Positions 44,321-52,340 of a stretch of DNA of 64,000 bases are shown in pieces (the first letter of the stretch is position 1; every line of letters begins with the position of its first letter). Source of the stretch: Arthrobacter woluwensis (GTDB taxonomy: Bacteria > Actinomycetota > Actinomycetes > Actinomycetales > Micrococcaceae). The stretch covers positions 2,728,001 through 2,792,000 of the forward strand of contig NZ_FNSN01000003.1 of the NCBI RefSeq assembly GCF_900105345.1. Direction: 5' to 3'. Below the pieces are notes generated by a model. That model ran no database searches and was not told where the DNA came from. It worked only from the letters and a program-made list of their open reading frames with translations. Made by a program: the position numbers and the translations under genes.

Positions 44321-45529
44321 ATGTTTGCAGACGAGAGCTACGGCATGAGCACCGGCCAACCGAGCACTCCGGCTGCCCCTCCTCTGGACCAGTGGCAGCT
44401 GGCTCCGCACCTCAACTGGTCGATGCAGAACATCGCCACGTTCCTTCCGGTGCGGTCCATCCCACGGGGCGTCCGCGCCACTGTTCTGCCTCCGGCCCCG
44501 GTCGATCTGTCCGCGGTCCCGGTCCCCCATCCCTGGGAGGACCGCACGGCGACGTTCGCCGAGGTCCTGGAAAGCACCTTCACCGACGGCTGGGTGGTGA
44601 CGAAGGACGGCGCTCTCGTGGGTGAGGGCTACTTCAACACCATGACCCCGGCCAGCGTCCACCTCTTGATGTCCGTGAGCAAGTCCCTCACCACCTCGGT
44701 GGCGGGATCCCTCCAGGGCAGCGGGGAACTGGACGCCGACGCTCTCGTGACCAGCTACGTCCCGGCTCTGGCCGGCTCGGGCTACGAAGGCGCCACCGTC
44801 CGGCACCTCATGGACATGCGGACGGGCGTCCGTTTCTCGGAGAAGTATCTGGACCCCGACGCCGAGGTGCGACTCCTGGAGCAGGCCATCGGCTGGGCTC
44901 CTCGCCGTCACCCGAACGCCCCGGCCACCCTGCTGGACTTCCTGGCGAGCCTGGGCAAGGACCGGGACCACGGCGGCGCCTTCGACTACAAGTCGTGCGA
45001 GACCGACGCCCTCGGGTTCGTGCTCGAAGGCGCGACGGGCCGTCACGCCGCCGACCTCATGTCCGAGCGGCTCTGGCAGCCCATGGGCGCCGAACTCGGC
45101 GCGCACGTGGGCGTGGACAGCGCCGGTGAAGGCATGTTCGACGGCGGCGTGTCCGCCGGGCTGCGGGACCTGGCACGCTTCGGCAACCTGTTCCTCCGCG
45201 ACGGCTTTGCGCTCGATGACACCCCGGTCCTCCCGTCCTGGTGGGTCGCGGACACGTTCGCCGGCGGCCCCGACAGCCGGGACGCCTTCGCGAACGCGCC
45301 CGAGCCGACGCTCATGCCGGGCGGCATGTACCGCAACGGGTTCTGGTTCCCTCGCGAGGGATCCAATCCGCTCCTGGCTCTCGGCATCCACGGCCAGATG
45401 GTCTACGTGAACCGCTCCGCCGGCGTCGTGGCCGCGAAGCTCTCCAGCTGGCCGACCCCGCAGGACGGCGAAAAGCTGCTCTGGACCGTGAACGCCTTCG
45501 ACGCGGTGTCCTGGGTCCTGACCCGCTGA
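44321..45529 (+). CDS. serine hydrolase, NylB-like beta-lactamase fold
   Basis: 402-residue cytoplasmic protein (no signal peptide). The nucleophile motif SVSK (Ser118, Lys121) sits in HLLMSVSKSLTTSVAG. The tyrosine element is DYKS in FDYKSCETDALG, and the third motif is LGIHGQMVYVN. This resembles 6-aminohexanoate-dimer hydrolase and related class C-like esterases/amidases. The ATG at 44321 follows CATACT by 7 bases and there is no good ribosome site, so an extra leaderless promoter is possible; an ATG at 44345 is an alternative. Coupled with the ATP-grasp ligase upstream, it may cleave or transfer the amide that ligase makes (inference). A strong hairpin ends the unit. Confidence 0.86.
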   Translation: MFADESYGMSTGQPSTPAAPPLDQWQLAPHLNWSMQNIATFLPVRSIPRGVRATVLPPAPVDLSAVPVPHPWEDRTATFAEVLESTFTDGWVVTKDGALVGEGYFNTMTPASVHLLMSVSKSLTTSVAGSLQGSGELDADALVTSYVPALAGSGYEGATVRHLMDMRTGVRFSEKYLDPDAEVRLLEQAIGWAPRRHPNAPATLLDFLASLGKDRDHGGAFDYKSCETDALGFVLEGATGRHAADLMSERLWQPMGAELGAHVGVDSAGEGMFDGGVSAGLRDLARFGNLFLRDGFALDDTPVLPSWWVADTFAGGPDSRDAFANAPEPTLMPGGMYRNGFWFPREGSNPLLALGIHGQMVYVNRSAGVVAAKLSSWPTPQDGEKLLWTVNAFDAVSWVLTR

Positions 45530-45548
45530 CACGCCCCAGGTCCAGCTT

Positions 45549-45585
45549 CTCAGGCCGTCCCCCATGTTCAGGGGGACGGCCTGAG
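45549..45585 (+). terminator. strong hairpin after serine hydrolase gene
   Basis: 15-bp perfect stem CTCAGGCCGTCCCCC/GGGGGACGGCCTGAG with a 7-base loop, 20 bases past the stop; T-run weak. Confidence 0.75.
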
Positions 45586-45654
45586 TCGTCTCGGGGCGCC
45601 CTCCGGAGACGTGCACCTCGGAAACCCGTTCCGCCGGTCCGGCGTCCGCCCGGA

Positions 45655-45660
45655 TACGCT
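45655..45660 (+). promoter_or_regulatory. -10 box TACGCT, leaderless start
   Basis: TACGCT, six bases, then the ATG at 45667; no ribosome site. Confidence 0.55.
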
Positions 45661-45666
45661 GGGGTC

Positions 45667-46305
45667 ATGAAGCCATTGATCGCTGTACTCGCTGCTCAGG
45701 GACGATCCGGCCAGGCGTGCGTGGCCGCGCTGCTCGAGGCCGGTTTCCGGGTCAGGGCGGGCGTCAGGTCCGCATCGACCCTGCCGGGCCATCCCGGCCT
45801 CGAGGAGATGCGCTGCGACGCGAGGAACAAGGACGAGGTCGCCGCCCTTCTGGACGGGGCCGACGTCGCGGTCAGCATGATCGGCCACAACCGTCGCTCC
45901 AGCGCCGATGTCCAGTCGGTGGCGATCCAGCACTGCGTGGAAATCATCGCCGCCCGGCAGCCGGAGACCCGCCTCATCTCCCTCACCGGGACCGGCGTCC
46001 GCCTCCCCGGGGACCGCATCCCCCTCTTCGACCGTGCCGCCAACTTCGCGATCGGCGTCGTGGACCCGAAGCGCATCGCCGACGGTAAGGAGCACGTGCG
46101 GATCCTTCAGGAGAGCCCCGTGGACTACACGATCATCCGCGTCCTGAAACTCACAGGCGGGAGCCACCACGGCACGGTGAACCTCACCCCGCACGGCCCG
46201 GCCGAACTGTTCACGCCGCGCGCCCGGGTGGGCGCCGCCGTCGTTCAGCTGGTGGAATCCGGCGGCTTCTCCCGAGCCATGCCGGTCATCAGCGGCACCT
46301 CCTGA
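45667..46305 (+). CDS. NAD(P)-binding protein, NmrA/atypical SDR type
   Basis: 212-residue Rossmann-fold protein. The N-terminus MKPLIAVLAAQGRSGQACVAALLEAGFRVRAGVRS carries the glycine-rich dinucleotide loop in a variant form (AAQGRSG). DARNKDEVAALLDGADVAVSMIG and RLISLTGTGVRLPGD follow, as in atypical SDRs such as biliverdin-reductase-B-like or NmrA-like proteins. There is no classic YxxxK. It is convergent with the next serine hydrolase gene, 7 bases away. Substrate unknown. Confidence 0.82.
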   Translation: MKPLIAVLAAQGRSGQACVAALLEAGFRVRAGVRSASTLPGHPGLEEMRCDARNKDEVAALLDGADVAVSMIGHNRRSSADVQSVAIQHCVEIIAARQPETRLISLTGTGVRLPGDRIPLFDRAANFAIGVVDPKRIADGKEHVRILQESPVDYTIIRVLKLTGGSHHGTVNLTPHGPAELFTPRARVGAAVVQLVESGGFSRAMPVISGTS

Positions 46306-46312
46306 CGGACGG

Positions 46313-47437
46313 TCAGAGGCCTCCGGCCAGCTCCATCAGCCGCTGCCGGAAGGCCGCGAACCGGTCGTCCTCGCCGCGGTGCGGGTGCACGCGATTGGTC
46401 AACAGGACGACGCTCCGGCGTCCTCCCGGCACGAATCCGAAGGCCGTTCCCGTGTAGCCGCCATGCCCTGCCGGAACCGGAATCCGTAGGCCACCCGGCG
46501 CCAGCGCGTGGTGCCACGGCTCGCCCACCCGGAGGCCGACCGCCTGCTCGTACTGTCCGGAGACCGGCCCGGGCACGGGCGTCGTCATGAGGCCGACCGC
46601 ACCGGGACTGAGCACCTGATCACCCTCATGGACTCCGCCGTTCCGCAGCATCTCGGTGAAGGTGAGCAGGTCGCCGGCCGTGCTGAACAGGCCGGCGTTG
46701 CCGCTCACCCCGCCCAGCGCCCAGGCGGTCTCGTCGTGCACCTGCCCGTGGACGAGCCCCCGCCCCGGCTGGATCTCGGTCGCCGCAACCCCGTCCAGCG
46801 GAATCGAGGGCCGATAGCCGGTGTTCGTGAGGCCCAGCGGGCGCAGGATCCGGTCCCCCACGATCTCGTCCAGCGGTGTGCCGGTCATGGCTTCCAGGCA
46901 CAGACCCAGCCAGATGAAGCCGACGCACGAGTAGGCGTGAACGGTTCCGGCGGGACCGGTCGGCAGCACCGTGCGGAACCGCCCCCAGGCGTCGGGTCCC
47001 GGCCGGTTGTCCTCCCACTCGCTCGGCAGGCCGGCCCGGTGCGTCAGAACATCAAGAAGGGTCACCGCGGGCAGCTCCCGGTACTCGGGCAGCCACTCCT
47101 TCACGGGGATGCGCAGTCCTTCCCGTCCGGATTCCAGGAAGCCGCGGTCCGCGAACTCCGCGAGCGCCGCGGCGGTGACGAATGACTTCGTGATCGACGC
47201 CAGGTCGAACAGCGTGTCCCCCGTGACCGGCGCTCCCCGTCGGCGTGTGCCGCTCTCGTCCACCCAGTCGGCGGTCAGCCCGTGGGCCTCTCTCGCGAGC
47301 ACCTCCCCCGCATCGCTCACCAGGACGACGACGGCGGAGAACAGCGGCGCCGACCCGTCGCCGGGGTGCAGGGCCCCGAGCACATGGTCGCGGAGCGCCG
47401 TCGTCGCCGTCGCGCGGGAAGTGGGGTGTTCGGTCAT
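46313..47437 (-). CDS. beta-lactamase family serine hydrolase
   Basis: 374 residues, class C beta-lactamase/esterase type. The SxxK motif is SITK (Ser81, Lys84) in LFDLASITKSFVT. HAYSCVGFIWLG provides the tyrosine motif (YSC instead of YSN). GHGGYTGTAFGFVP is the C-terminal glycine motif. TLLDVLTHRAGLPSEW and LRPLGLTNTGYRPS are typical of EstB-like or penicillin-binding hydrolases. No signal peptide, so it is intracellular and not a true beta-lactamase. The ATG at 47437 is used; upstream reading frames extend far without a start signal. It is not closely similar to the serine hydrolase at 44321. Confidence 0.9.
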   Translation of the reverse strand: MTEHPTSRATATTALRDHVLGALHPGDGSAPLFSAVVVLVSDAGEVLAREAHGLTADWVDESGTRRRGAPVTGDTLFDLASITKSFVTAAALAEFADRGFLESGREGLRIPVKEWLPEYRELPAVTLLDVLTHRAGLPSEWEDNRPGPDAWGRFRTVLPTGPAGTVHAYSCVGFIWLGLCLEAMTGTPLDEIVGDRILRPLGLTNTGYRPSIPLDGVAATEIQPGRGLVHGQVHDETAWALGGVSGNAGLFSTAGDLLTFTEMLRNGGVHEGDQVLSPGAVGLMTTPVPGPVSGQYEQAVGLRVGEPWHHALAPGGLRIPVPAGHGGYTGTAFGFVPGGRRSVVLLTNRVHPHRGEDDRFAAFRQRLMELAGGL

Positions 47438-47651
47438 GGTCGCATTCTCCCACCCGGCCCACGCCCGACCGCTCGGCGACAGGCCGTCTCGGGCCTTCGG
47501 GCACGGCCGGCAGGAGTGAAAAACCGACCCCACAGTGTACCGCTGCGACGCCGTGAACCACAGGGCTACCGTCGACCGCTGCCAGCCTGTTTGGCTGGAA
47601 ACACGGTCGCGGAAAGCGGCCACCGGCACAGTCATTCGGAAGGAGAACAGC

Positions 47652-47861
47652 ATGGCTGACACGAAGAATCCCGGACAGTTCGGAAACCGCAAGGACACCG
47701 AGGAACAGGCCCGCCGCGGCGGCGAGGCCAGCACCGGCAAGTTCGGTTCAGAGCACGGCGCCGATCCCCACGAAGCAGGACGCAAGGGTGCCGAAGCACA
47801 GCCCCATGAGGCCAAGGTCCGCGGCGGCCGCAACAGCCACCAGGGCGCCCGGACTTCCTGA
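47652..47861 (+). CDS. KGG-repeat stress-induced small protein
   Basis: 69-residue very hydrophilic protein. NPGQFGNRKDTEEQARRGGEASTGKFGSEHGADPHEAGRKGAEAQ has the repeated G-x-F-G/RGG-KG pattern of the stress-induced KGG family (GsiB/YciG-like). Such proteins are disordered and induced by desiccation or general stress. AAGGAGA lies 6 bases before the ATG. The 214 bases between it and the upstream divergent gene hold no gene. I could not find a convincing stress-sigma promoter. First gene of a stress cluster that continues to about 53 kb. Confidence 0.88.
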   Translation: MADTKNPGQFGNRKDTEEQARRGGEASTGKFGSEHGADPHEAGRKGAEAQPHEAKVRGGRNSHQGARTS

Positions 47862-47958
47862 GCAGTACGGCCCGGCCCCCACGTCAGCGCGGGCAGACCA
47901 TTCCGGACGGGCGCTCCACGGAGACTCCCGTCGCAGAGAACACCAGGAGGCCAGCACC

Positions 47959-48465
47959 ATGGCACAGATTCACGAAACCATCGACGTCGAGGTCCCCCTG
48001 TGGACCGCGTACGACCAGTGGACGCAGTTCGAGCTCTTCCCCGAGTTCATGGACCACGCCGCCCAGACAGAACAGCTCGAGGACGATCTGGTCCGGTTCA
48101 CGACCACGATCGGCGGCGTCCGCCGGACCTTCACCGCGCGGATCCAGGAACAGAGGCCGGACCGCATGATCCGGTGGCAGGACACGGACCGTCCCGCGCA
48201 CCACGGCGAGATCCGCTTCGAACCCGTCGGTCCGGACGCCACACGCCTGGACGTGTCCATCCTGTGGAACCCGGAGGATGTGGTGGAAGCGATCGGTTCG
48301 TTCTTCAAGCTGGACCAGGTCAGCGTTCACCAGGATCTGGCGAACTTTAAGAAATACATCGAGGAACGCCACCAGGCGAGCGGCGGCTGGCATGGGACGA
48401 TCCCCTCGCCGAACGACGGTCCGCCCCCGGGGCAGCCCCCGCTGACGGACCCGCCGACGGTGTGA
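47959..48465 (+). CDS. SRPBCC family protein (cyclase/dehydrase-like), copy 1
   Basis: 168 residues. MAQIHETIDVEVPLWTAYDQWTQFELFPEFMDHAAQTEQLEDDLVRFTTTIGGVRR is a START/Bet v 1-like helix-grip domain of the polyketide cyclase/dehydrase group. The family binds hydrophobic ligands. The last about 25 residues are Pro/Gly-rich. AGGAGG is 8 bases before the ATG. It is about half identical by eye to the protein at 52341-52982 over the first 150 residues, so the two are paralogues within one cluster. Its stop is 3 bases from the convergent marR stop. Confidence 0.9.
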   Translation: MAQIHETIDVEVPLWTAYDQWTQFELFPEFMDHAAQTEQLEDDLVRFTTTIGGVRRTFTARIQEQRPDRMIRWQDTDRPAHHGEIRFEPVGPDATRLDVSILWNPEDVVEAIGSFFKLDQVSVHQDLANFKKYIEERHQASGGWHGTIPSPNDGPPPGQPPLTDPPTV

Positions 48466-48468
48466 GGA

Positions 48469-48945
48469 TCAGGAGCGGAGGGCGTCGGTGACCGCTTGGA
48501 GGAAATCCTCGACGACGGCCAGTTCGTCCGGGTTGAAGGATCCGGCCGCGGCGAGCAGGGACGAAACCTGCCGCTGCAGGCTGGACTCGAGCAGCACGCG
48601 CGCCGCCTGCGTGGTGTGCAGCACCAGGCCCCTGCGGTCCTTGGGGTCGGGCTCCCGACGCAGGTATCCCGCGTGTTCGAGGCGGTTGACGAGGGCGGTG
48701 GTGGAGGCCGAGGTGATGCCGAGGTGGTGTCCGAGGGCGCGAGGGCTGACGGCGCCTTCCTCCGATCCGTCGAGGACGAACCGCAGTGCCGAGAGGTCGT
48801 TGCTCTTGATCTTCAGGTCCGCCATGAGGTTGGTCCGGGTCTCGGCTTCCACCACGACGAACTCCCTCAGCAGGTGGAGTGCGGACAGGACGCGGTCCTG
48901 GTCGCCTCCCTCAAGCCAGCTTCTGTTGATGAGTTCCAGTGCCAT
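48469..48945 (-). CDS. MarR family transcriptional regulator
   Basis: About 158 residues. The winged helix runs from LKIKSNDLSALRFVLDGSEEGAVSPRALGHHLGITSASTTALVNRLEHAGYLRREPDPKDRRGLVLHTT, the MarR signature with the Asp-Arg wing. The ATG at 48945 is preferred; an in-frame GTG at 48966 would add seven residues. An inverted repeat just upstream (48977-48989) is a likely autoregulatory site. Divergent from the SDR gene and convergent with SRPBCC copy 1, so it probably controls parts of the stress cluster. Confidence 0.9.
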   Translation of the reverse strand: MALELINRSWLEGGDQDRVLSALHLLREFVVVEAETRTNLMADLKIKSNDLSALRFVLDGSEEGAVSPRALGHHLGITSASTTALVNRLEHAGYLRREPDPKDRRGLVLHTTQAARVLLESSLQRQVSSLLAAAGSFNPDELAVVEDFLQAVTDALRS

Positions 48946-48976
48946 AGGACACCATTCCCCTTCCACTCTCTAACTA

Positions 48977-48989
48977 CTAGACGATCTAG
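48977..48989. promoter_or_regulatory. MarR operator candidate
   Basis: CTAGA-N3-TCTAG inverted repeat with the flank TACTAG, in the marR-SDR divergent gap. A related-looking site (TACTAG... with palindrome TAGCTTG-T-CAAGCTA) precedes dps at 51316. Confidence 0.5.
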
Positions 48990-49148
48990 ATACATCGCCC
49001 CCGACAGCAAGTCTATGCCCCGCAAGCCGCAGTGAGCGGGCATTCTTTCCCGTTTTCCACGGCATCCGTCTCATCCGGGACGGCCCCGTTGCCCGTTCGT
49101 CAGGACACGACGAACGATCATTCACATTCCGCATGGAGGAGTTGAACC

Positions 49149-50042
49149 ATGAGTGACCAGTACACGTTCCGCGACCCCGTCACACTGTTCCCAGAGGTGA
49201 CTCCACCCATCCAGCACCAGGAGCCCCCGGGCCTGGAGATCCTGATGACCCCCGAGCCGGATCTGGGAGACGACTACTACCGCGGACTCGGCCGCCTGGA
49301 GGGCCGCAAGGCCCTCGTGACCGGCGGGGACTCCGGCATCGGCGCCGCCGTCGCCATCGCCTTCGCGCGGGAGGGGGCGGACGTCGCCATCTCCTACCTT
49401 CCGGAAGAAGAGGACGACGCGGCTAGGATCGCGGCGCTCATCGAGAAGGCCGGGCGTAAAGCTCTCACGCTGCCGGCGGACCTCACGGACCCCGACGCCC
49501 CCGCCGCCCTCGTCACCGACGTCGTGGAGGGGCTCGGCGGACTGGACATCCTGGTCAGCAACGCCGGCCGGCAGGTCGCCACCGCCCAGCTCAACGAGAT
49601 CGAGGAAGCGCAGTTCGAGGAGACCTACCAGATCAACGTCTTCGCGATGATCCGCCTCATCCAGGCCGCGGTGCCCCACATGCCGCCCGGTTCGAGCATC
49701 GTGGCGAGCACGTCCATCCAGGCGTACAAGCCGTCCTCGGATCTGCTGGACTACGCCTCGACGAAGGCGGCGATCAACAATCTGACCAAGGGCCTCGCAC
49801 AGCAGCTGGCGCCGAAGGGCATCCGCGTCAATGCCGTGGCGCCCGGCCCGGTCTGGACGGCCCTGCAGATCAGCGGCGGCCAGCTGAAGGAGAGCCTGCC
49901 CGACTTCGGCAAGGACACGGCGCTCGGCCGTGCCGGTCACCCGGCGGAGATGGCGCCCTGCTACGTGTTCCTGGCCTCCTCCGAGTCCAGCTATGTGGTC
50001 GGCGAGACGCTCAACGCGAACGGCGGCATTCCCAGCCCGTGA
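49149..50042 (+). CDS. SDR oxidoreductase (YhdG/general-stress-protein type)
   Basis: 297-residue short-chain dehydrogenase with the N-terminal extension PPIQHQEPPGLEILMTPEPDLGDDYYRGLGRLEGRKALVTGGDSGIGAAVA seen in Gsp39/YghA-like enzymes. The cofactor motif TGGDSGIG is near 57-64, the NAG element in LVSNAGRQ, and the catalytic YASTK in DLLDYASTKAAINN. The C-terminal YVVGETLNANGG is standard. GGAGG is 9 bases before the ATG. Members are induced by general or osmotic stress and reduce aldehydes or ketones; the substrate is unknown. Confidence 0.93.
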   Translation: MSDQYTFRDPVTLFPEVTPPIQHQEPPGLEILMTPEPDLGDDYYRGLGRLEGRKALVTGGDSGIGAAVAIAFAREGADVAISYLPEEEDDAARIAALIEKAGRKALTLPADLTDPDAPAALVTDVVEGLGGLDILVSNAGRQVATAQLNEIEEAQFEETYQINVFAMIRLIQAAVPHMPPGSSIVASTSIQAYKPSSDLLDYASTKAAINNLTKGLAQQLAPKGIRVNAVAPGPVWTALQISGGQLKESLPDFGKDTALGRAGHPAEMAPCYVFLASSESSYVVGETLNANGGIPSP

Positions 50043-50078
50043 GGAAGGCCGCGGCTGCGGCTTCAGAGGAGGTGCGAG

Positions 50079-50600
50079 ATGGAAGACAGCGACGACGATT
50101 ACCAGCGCCGCGAGTCAGAGACCCATCGGCTGGACCGGCACTGGAATGAACTGCTCCAGGAGCTCAGGGTCACGCAGACGGCCGCTCAGATCATCGGCGG
50201 CTTCCTATTCACCCTGCCGTTCCAGCAGCGTTTCGCGTCGCTCGACACGTGGGACAAGGCCCTGTACCTGGGCCTCGTCCTCCTGGCCGCAGCGACCACG
50301 ATCATCACGCTCCTGCCGGTGGCCGTGCACCGCCGGGTCTTCCGGCGCCACCAGCGCGGGTCCCTCGTGGGCCTGGCCGACCGCGCGAGCAAGACCGTAC
50401 TGGTCCTGCTCCCCCTGCTGGTGGCCGGGACGCTCACCTTCACGGTCGATGTCGTGGCCGGGAGGACCGCTGCGACGCTGTGCGCCGTGGCCGCGCTCGG
50501 GGTGCTGGCTCTGCTCTTCGTGACGGTCGCGTTCATCGGCCCGCGCGTGCACGCCGCCGTCGACGACGTGGAGGAGGGCGAGGGCGAGAACGGGCGCTGA
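50079..50600 (+). CDS. DUF6328-like four-helix membrane protein
   Basis: 173 residues. RHWNELLQELRVTQTAAQIIGGFLFTLPFQQRFASLDTWDKALYLGLVL is the family's hallmark stretch, followed by three more hydrophobic segments and an acidic tail (DDVEEGEGENG). GAGGAGG lies 7 bases before the ATG, 36 bases after the SDR gene, so probably the same transcript. Function unknown; it is often near stress genes in actinobacteria (from memory). Confidence 0.85.
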   Translation: MEDSDDDYQRRESETHRLDRHWNELLQELRVTQTAAQIIGGFLFTLPFQQRFASLDTWDKALYLGLVLLAAATTIITLLPVAVHRRVFRRHQRGSLVGLADRASKTVLVLLPLLVAGTLTFTVDVVAGRTAATLCAVAALGVLALLFVTVAFIGPRVHAAVDDVEEGEGENGR

Positions 50601-50623
50601 CGGCTCCTCCGGCGAACAGCGGA

Positions 50624-50657
50624 GAACGGCCCCGGGACTTCCGTCCCGGGGCCGTTC
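50624..50657. terminator. strong bidirectional hairpin
   Basis: 15-bp perfect stem GAACGGCCCCGGGAC/GTCCCGGGGCCGTTC with tetraloop TTCC, between convergent genes. Confidence 0.8.
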
Positions 50658-50730
50658 CATCTGGTCAGTGTTGTGGCTGATGAGTGATGCGGCTGGTCAG
50701 TCTTCCGGTCAGGCAGGGAGGCGAAACCGT

Positions 50731-50997
50731 TCAGGAGTTGCGGAGCGCGTCGATCAGTTCCGACTTGCGCTTATCCGAATAGCCCTTCAAGCCGATTTCT
50801 TTGGCCTTGGATTTCAGCTCCTTGACCGTCCAGTCCTCGTAATCGCCGGATTTTCCGCCTTTCCGGCCGACCGCACTGCGGCCTTTCTTGGCTGCCGCAT
50901 TGGAAATCCTGGCTGCTTTGCTCTTGGAAGCCCCGTCCTCACGGAGTTCTTCATAGAGTTCGGGGTCCTTCAATGATGGATTCTTCTTGTCTGGCAT
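50731..50997 (-). CDS. DUF7218 + Rho_N/SAP-like small protein
   Basis: 88-residue basic protein. The N-terminal half MPDKKNPSLKDPELYEELREDGASKSKAARISNAAAKKGRSAVGRKGG is the DUF7218-type pattern. The C-terminal half YEDWTVKELKSKAKEIGLKGYSDKRKSELIDALRN is a Rho N-terminal/SAP-like helix-extended-loop-helix, which binds nucleic acid. AAGGAGA precedes the ATG at 50997 by 5 bases. Probably a chromosome-binding stress protein; part of the surrounding stress island. Confidence 0.87.
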   Translation of the reverse strand: MPDKKNPSLKDPELYEELREDGASKSKAARISNAAAKKGRSAVGRKGGKSGDYEDWTVKELKSKAKEIGLKGYSDKRKSELIDALRNS

Positions 50998-51075
50998 GAT
51001 TTCTCCTTCATGAAAGTTCACAGGCCGCGCGCAGTGCCGGAGACGCCCCCGGCGCTTCTCCCTGGGCCTCGCGTC

Positions 51076-51282
51076 TCAGCCGGCGTCGAAACGGTCCGAC
51101 TCCGGCTCATGGTGCTCATCGAGATCGGTGCCGGAGCCGTCCGGCACGTCTTCAGCGCTGCGCTCCGGCCCGGACCCGGGCCGGACTCCGGCCTTTTCGC
51201 GTTCTTCGGATTGGTTCCCCACGTCATGCCCCTCGTCCTGAGGGCGGGGATCTCGGTCAGTTTCCTTCTCGTGGTGTCCCAT
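51076..51282 (-). CDS. hypothetical acidic/charged small protein
   Basis: 68 codons with very polar composition (Asp, Glu, His, Pro, Gly-rich; starts MGHHEKETDRDPRPQDEG). It looks disordered, like other stress-cluster small proteins, but no ribosome site is evident and other frames overlap. It lies between the DUF7218 gene and dps. Tentative. Confidence 0.4.
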   Translation of the reverse strand: MGHHEKETDRDPRPQDEGHDVGNQSEEREKAGVRPGSGPERSAEDVPDGSGTDLDEHHEPESDRFDAG

Positions 51283-51315
51283 GTTTCGAGCCTACGCCGA
51301 TCCCTTGTTTTTTAC

Positions 51316-51330
51316 TAGCTTGTCAAGCTA
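51316..51330. promoter_or_regulatory. palindrome in dps upstream region
   Basis: TAGCTTG-T-CAAGCTA, a perfect inverted repeat of SlyA/MarR style, 63 bases before dps. It is AT-rich compared with its surroundings and likely overlaps the promoter. Confidence 0.5.
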
Positions 51331-51392
51331 TCGTTATTTCAGTTACGTTACCTTCCAACCGCCAGCCCGCACGTTGATGGAGGGATCAGCGC

Positions 51393-51857
51393 ATGAAGGC
51401 ATCATCCGACCTTGCACGGCAGGTTCAGGCTGTACTGGTCGACCTCATCGCCCTGGGAATTCAGGGGAAGCAAGCACATTGGAATGTGGTGGGTCCGAAT
51501 TTCCGGGACCTCCATCTGCAACTCGACGAAATCGTCGCCGCCTCCCGGCTCCTCTCCGACCGGTTGGCCGAACGCCTGAGGGCTCTCCACGCTGAGCCCG
51601 ACGGACGAACGCGCACCATCACGGAGACGACCACGCTGAAGGAATTCCCTCCCGGCCCGGTGAGCACCGACGTCGTCGTGGCTGACATCGGCGAGCGGCT
51701 GCAAGCCGCTGCCGCCACCGCTCTTGCGGTGCACGATGCCGTGGACTCCGAGGATCCCACCACGGCAGACCTCCTCCACGACGTCCTCGAAACTCTCGAA
51801 CAGCTCCACTGGATGCTGACCGCCGAGCATCCGGAGCTGCGTCACAGCAGCGACTGA
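51393..51857 (+). CDS. dps: Dps-family DNA-binding/ferroxidase protein
   Basis: 154-residue ferritin-like mini-protein. The inter-subunit ferroxidase residues are visible in GKQAHWNVVGPNFRDLHLQLDEIV (His29, His41, Asp45), with DRLAERLRAL further on. It ends with LLHDVLETLEQLHWMLTAEHPEL, the family's C-terminal pattern. GGAGGGA is 8 bases before the ATG. Dps dodecamers oxidise Fe2+ and protect DNA in stationary phase or oxidative stress, consistent with the surrounding genes. There is no long basic tail, so DNA binding may be weak. Confidence 0.93.
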   Translation: MKASSDLARQVQAVLVDLIALGIQGKQAHWNVVGPNFRDLHLQLDEIVAASRLLSDRLAERLRALHAEPDGRTRTITETTTLKEFPPGPVSTDVVVADIGERLQAAAATALAVHDAVDSEDPTTADLLHDVLETLEQLHWMLTAEHPELRHSSD

Positions 51858-51953
51858 CCCCGCCGGATATCCGGCCACCCGTCAAGACGTTCGGCCGGCC
51901 ACCTCGTGGCATTCCGGTTCCGCCGTCCTCGCACCACCCGTCAGGAGAAGATC

Positions 51954-52250
51954 ATGCGTCTTATCAACCGGAATGAGCACGTTGTGGACAACGTCGTCCA
52001 GTCCCAGTTCGAGATGTACCGCAACGGCACGGTCGTCGGCGTCGCCCGCTATCAGATGCGCGGAGACCGGATCGTGTTCATGCTCTGCCAGACCACTCCG
52101 GCCTGCTCCCGCCTAGAGAGAAGGTCCTTCTACCTCGCCGCGGTCCGCGACGCGCACCACCGCCATCTGCGGATCGACATCACCTCACGCTCCATGGCGG
52201 AGGAACTGCGTGTTCCGCGCGCCGAGCGGGAGCTGTCACTGACCGTCTGA
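51954..52250 (+). CDS. small protein, possibly YjdJ-like GNAT
   Basis: 98 residues. EHVVDNVVQSQFEMYRNGTVVGVARYQMRGDRIVFMLCQTTP resembles the first strands of YjdJ-type single-domain acetyltransferases, and RRSFYLAAVRDAHHRHLRIDITSRSMAEEL occupies the place of their acetyl-CoA helix. The usual G-x-G acetyl-CoA loop is not seen, so it may be inactive or a different fold. AGGAGA is 5 bases before the ATG. Between dps and SRPBCC copy 2, probably in one transcript. Confidence 0.65.
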   Translation: MRLINRNEHVVDNVVQSQFEMYRNGTVVGVARYQMRGDRIVFMLCQTTPACSRLERRSFYLAAVRDAHHRHLRIDITSRSMAEELRVPRAERELSLTV

Positions 52251-52340
52251 CCCGTTCACGCCGCGCCCGGGACGACTCCGCCGAGACCTTCGTCGGAGCG
52301 CCCGGAGCGCAGATTCACACTTCTCAAGGAGATGATGCAG

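Noticed and set aside
43922-45616. 564-codon minus-strand ORF antisense to the serine hydrolase
   Set aside because: Shadow of 44321-45529, which has clear catalytic motifs.
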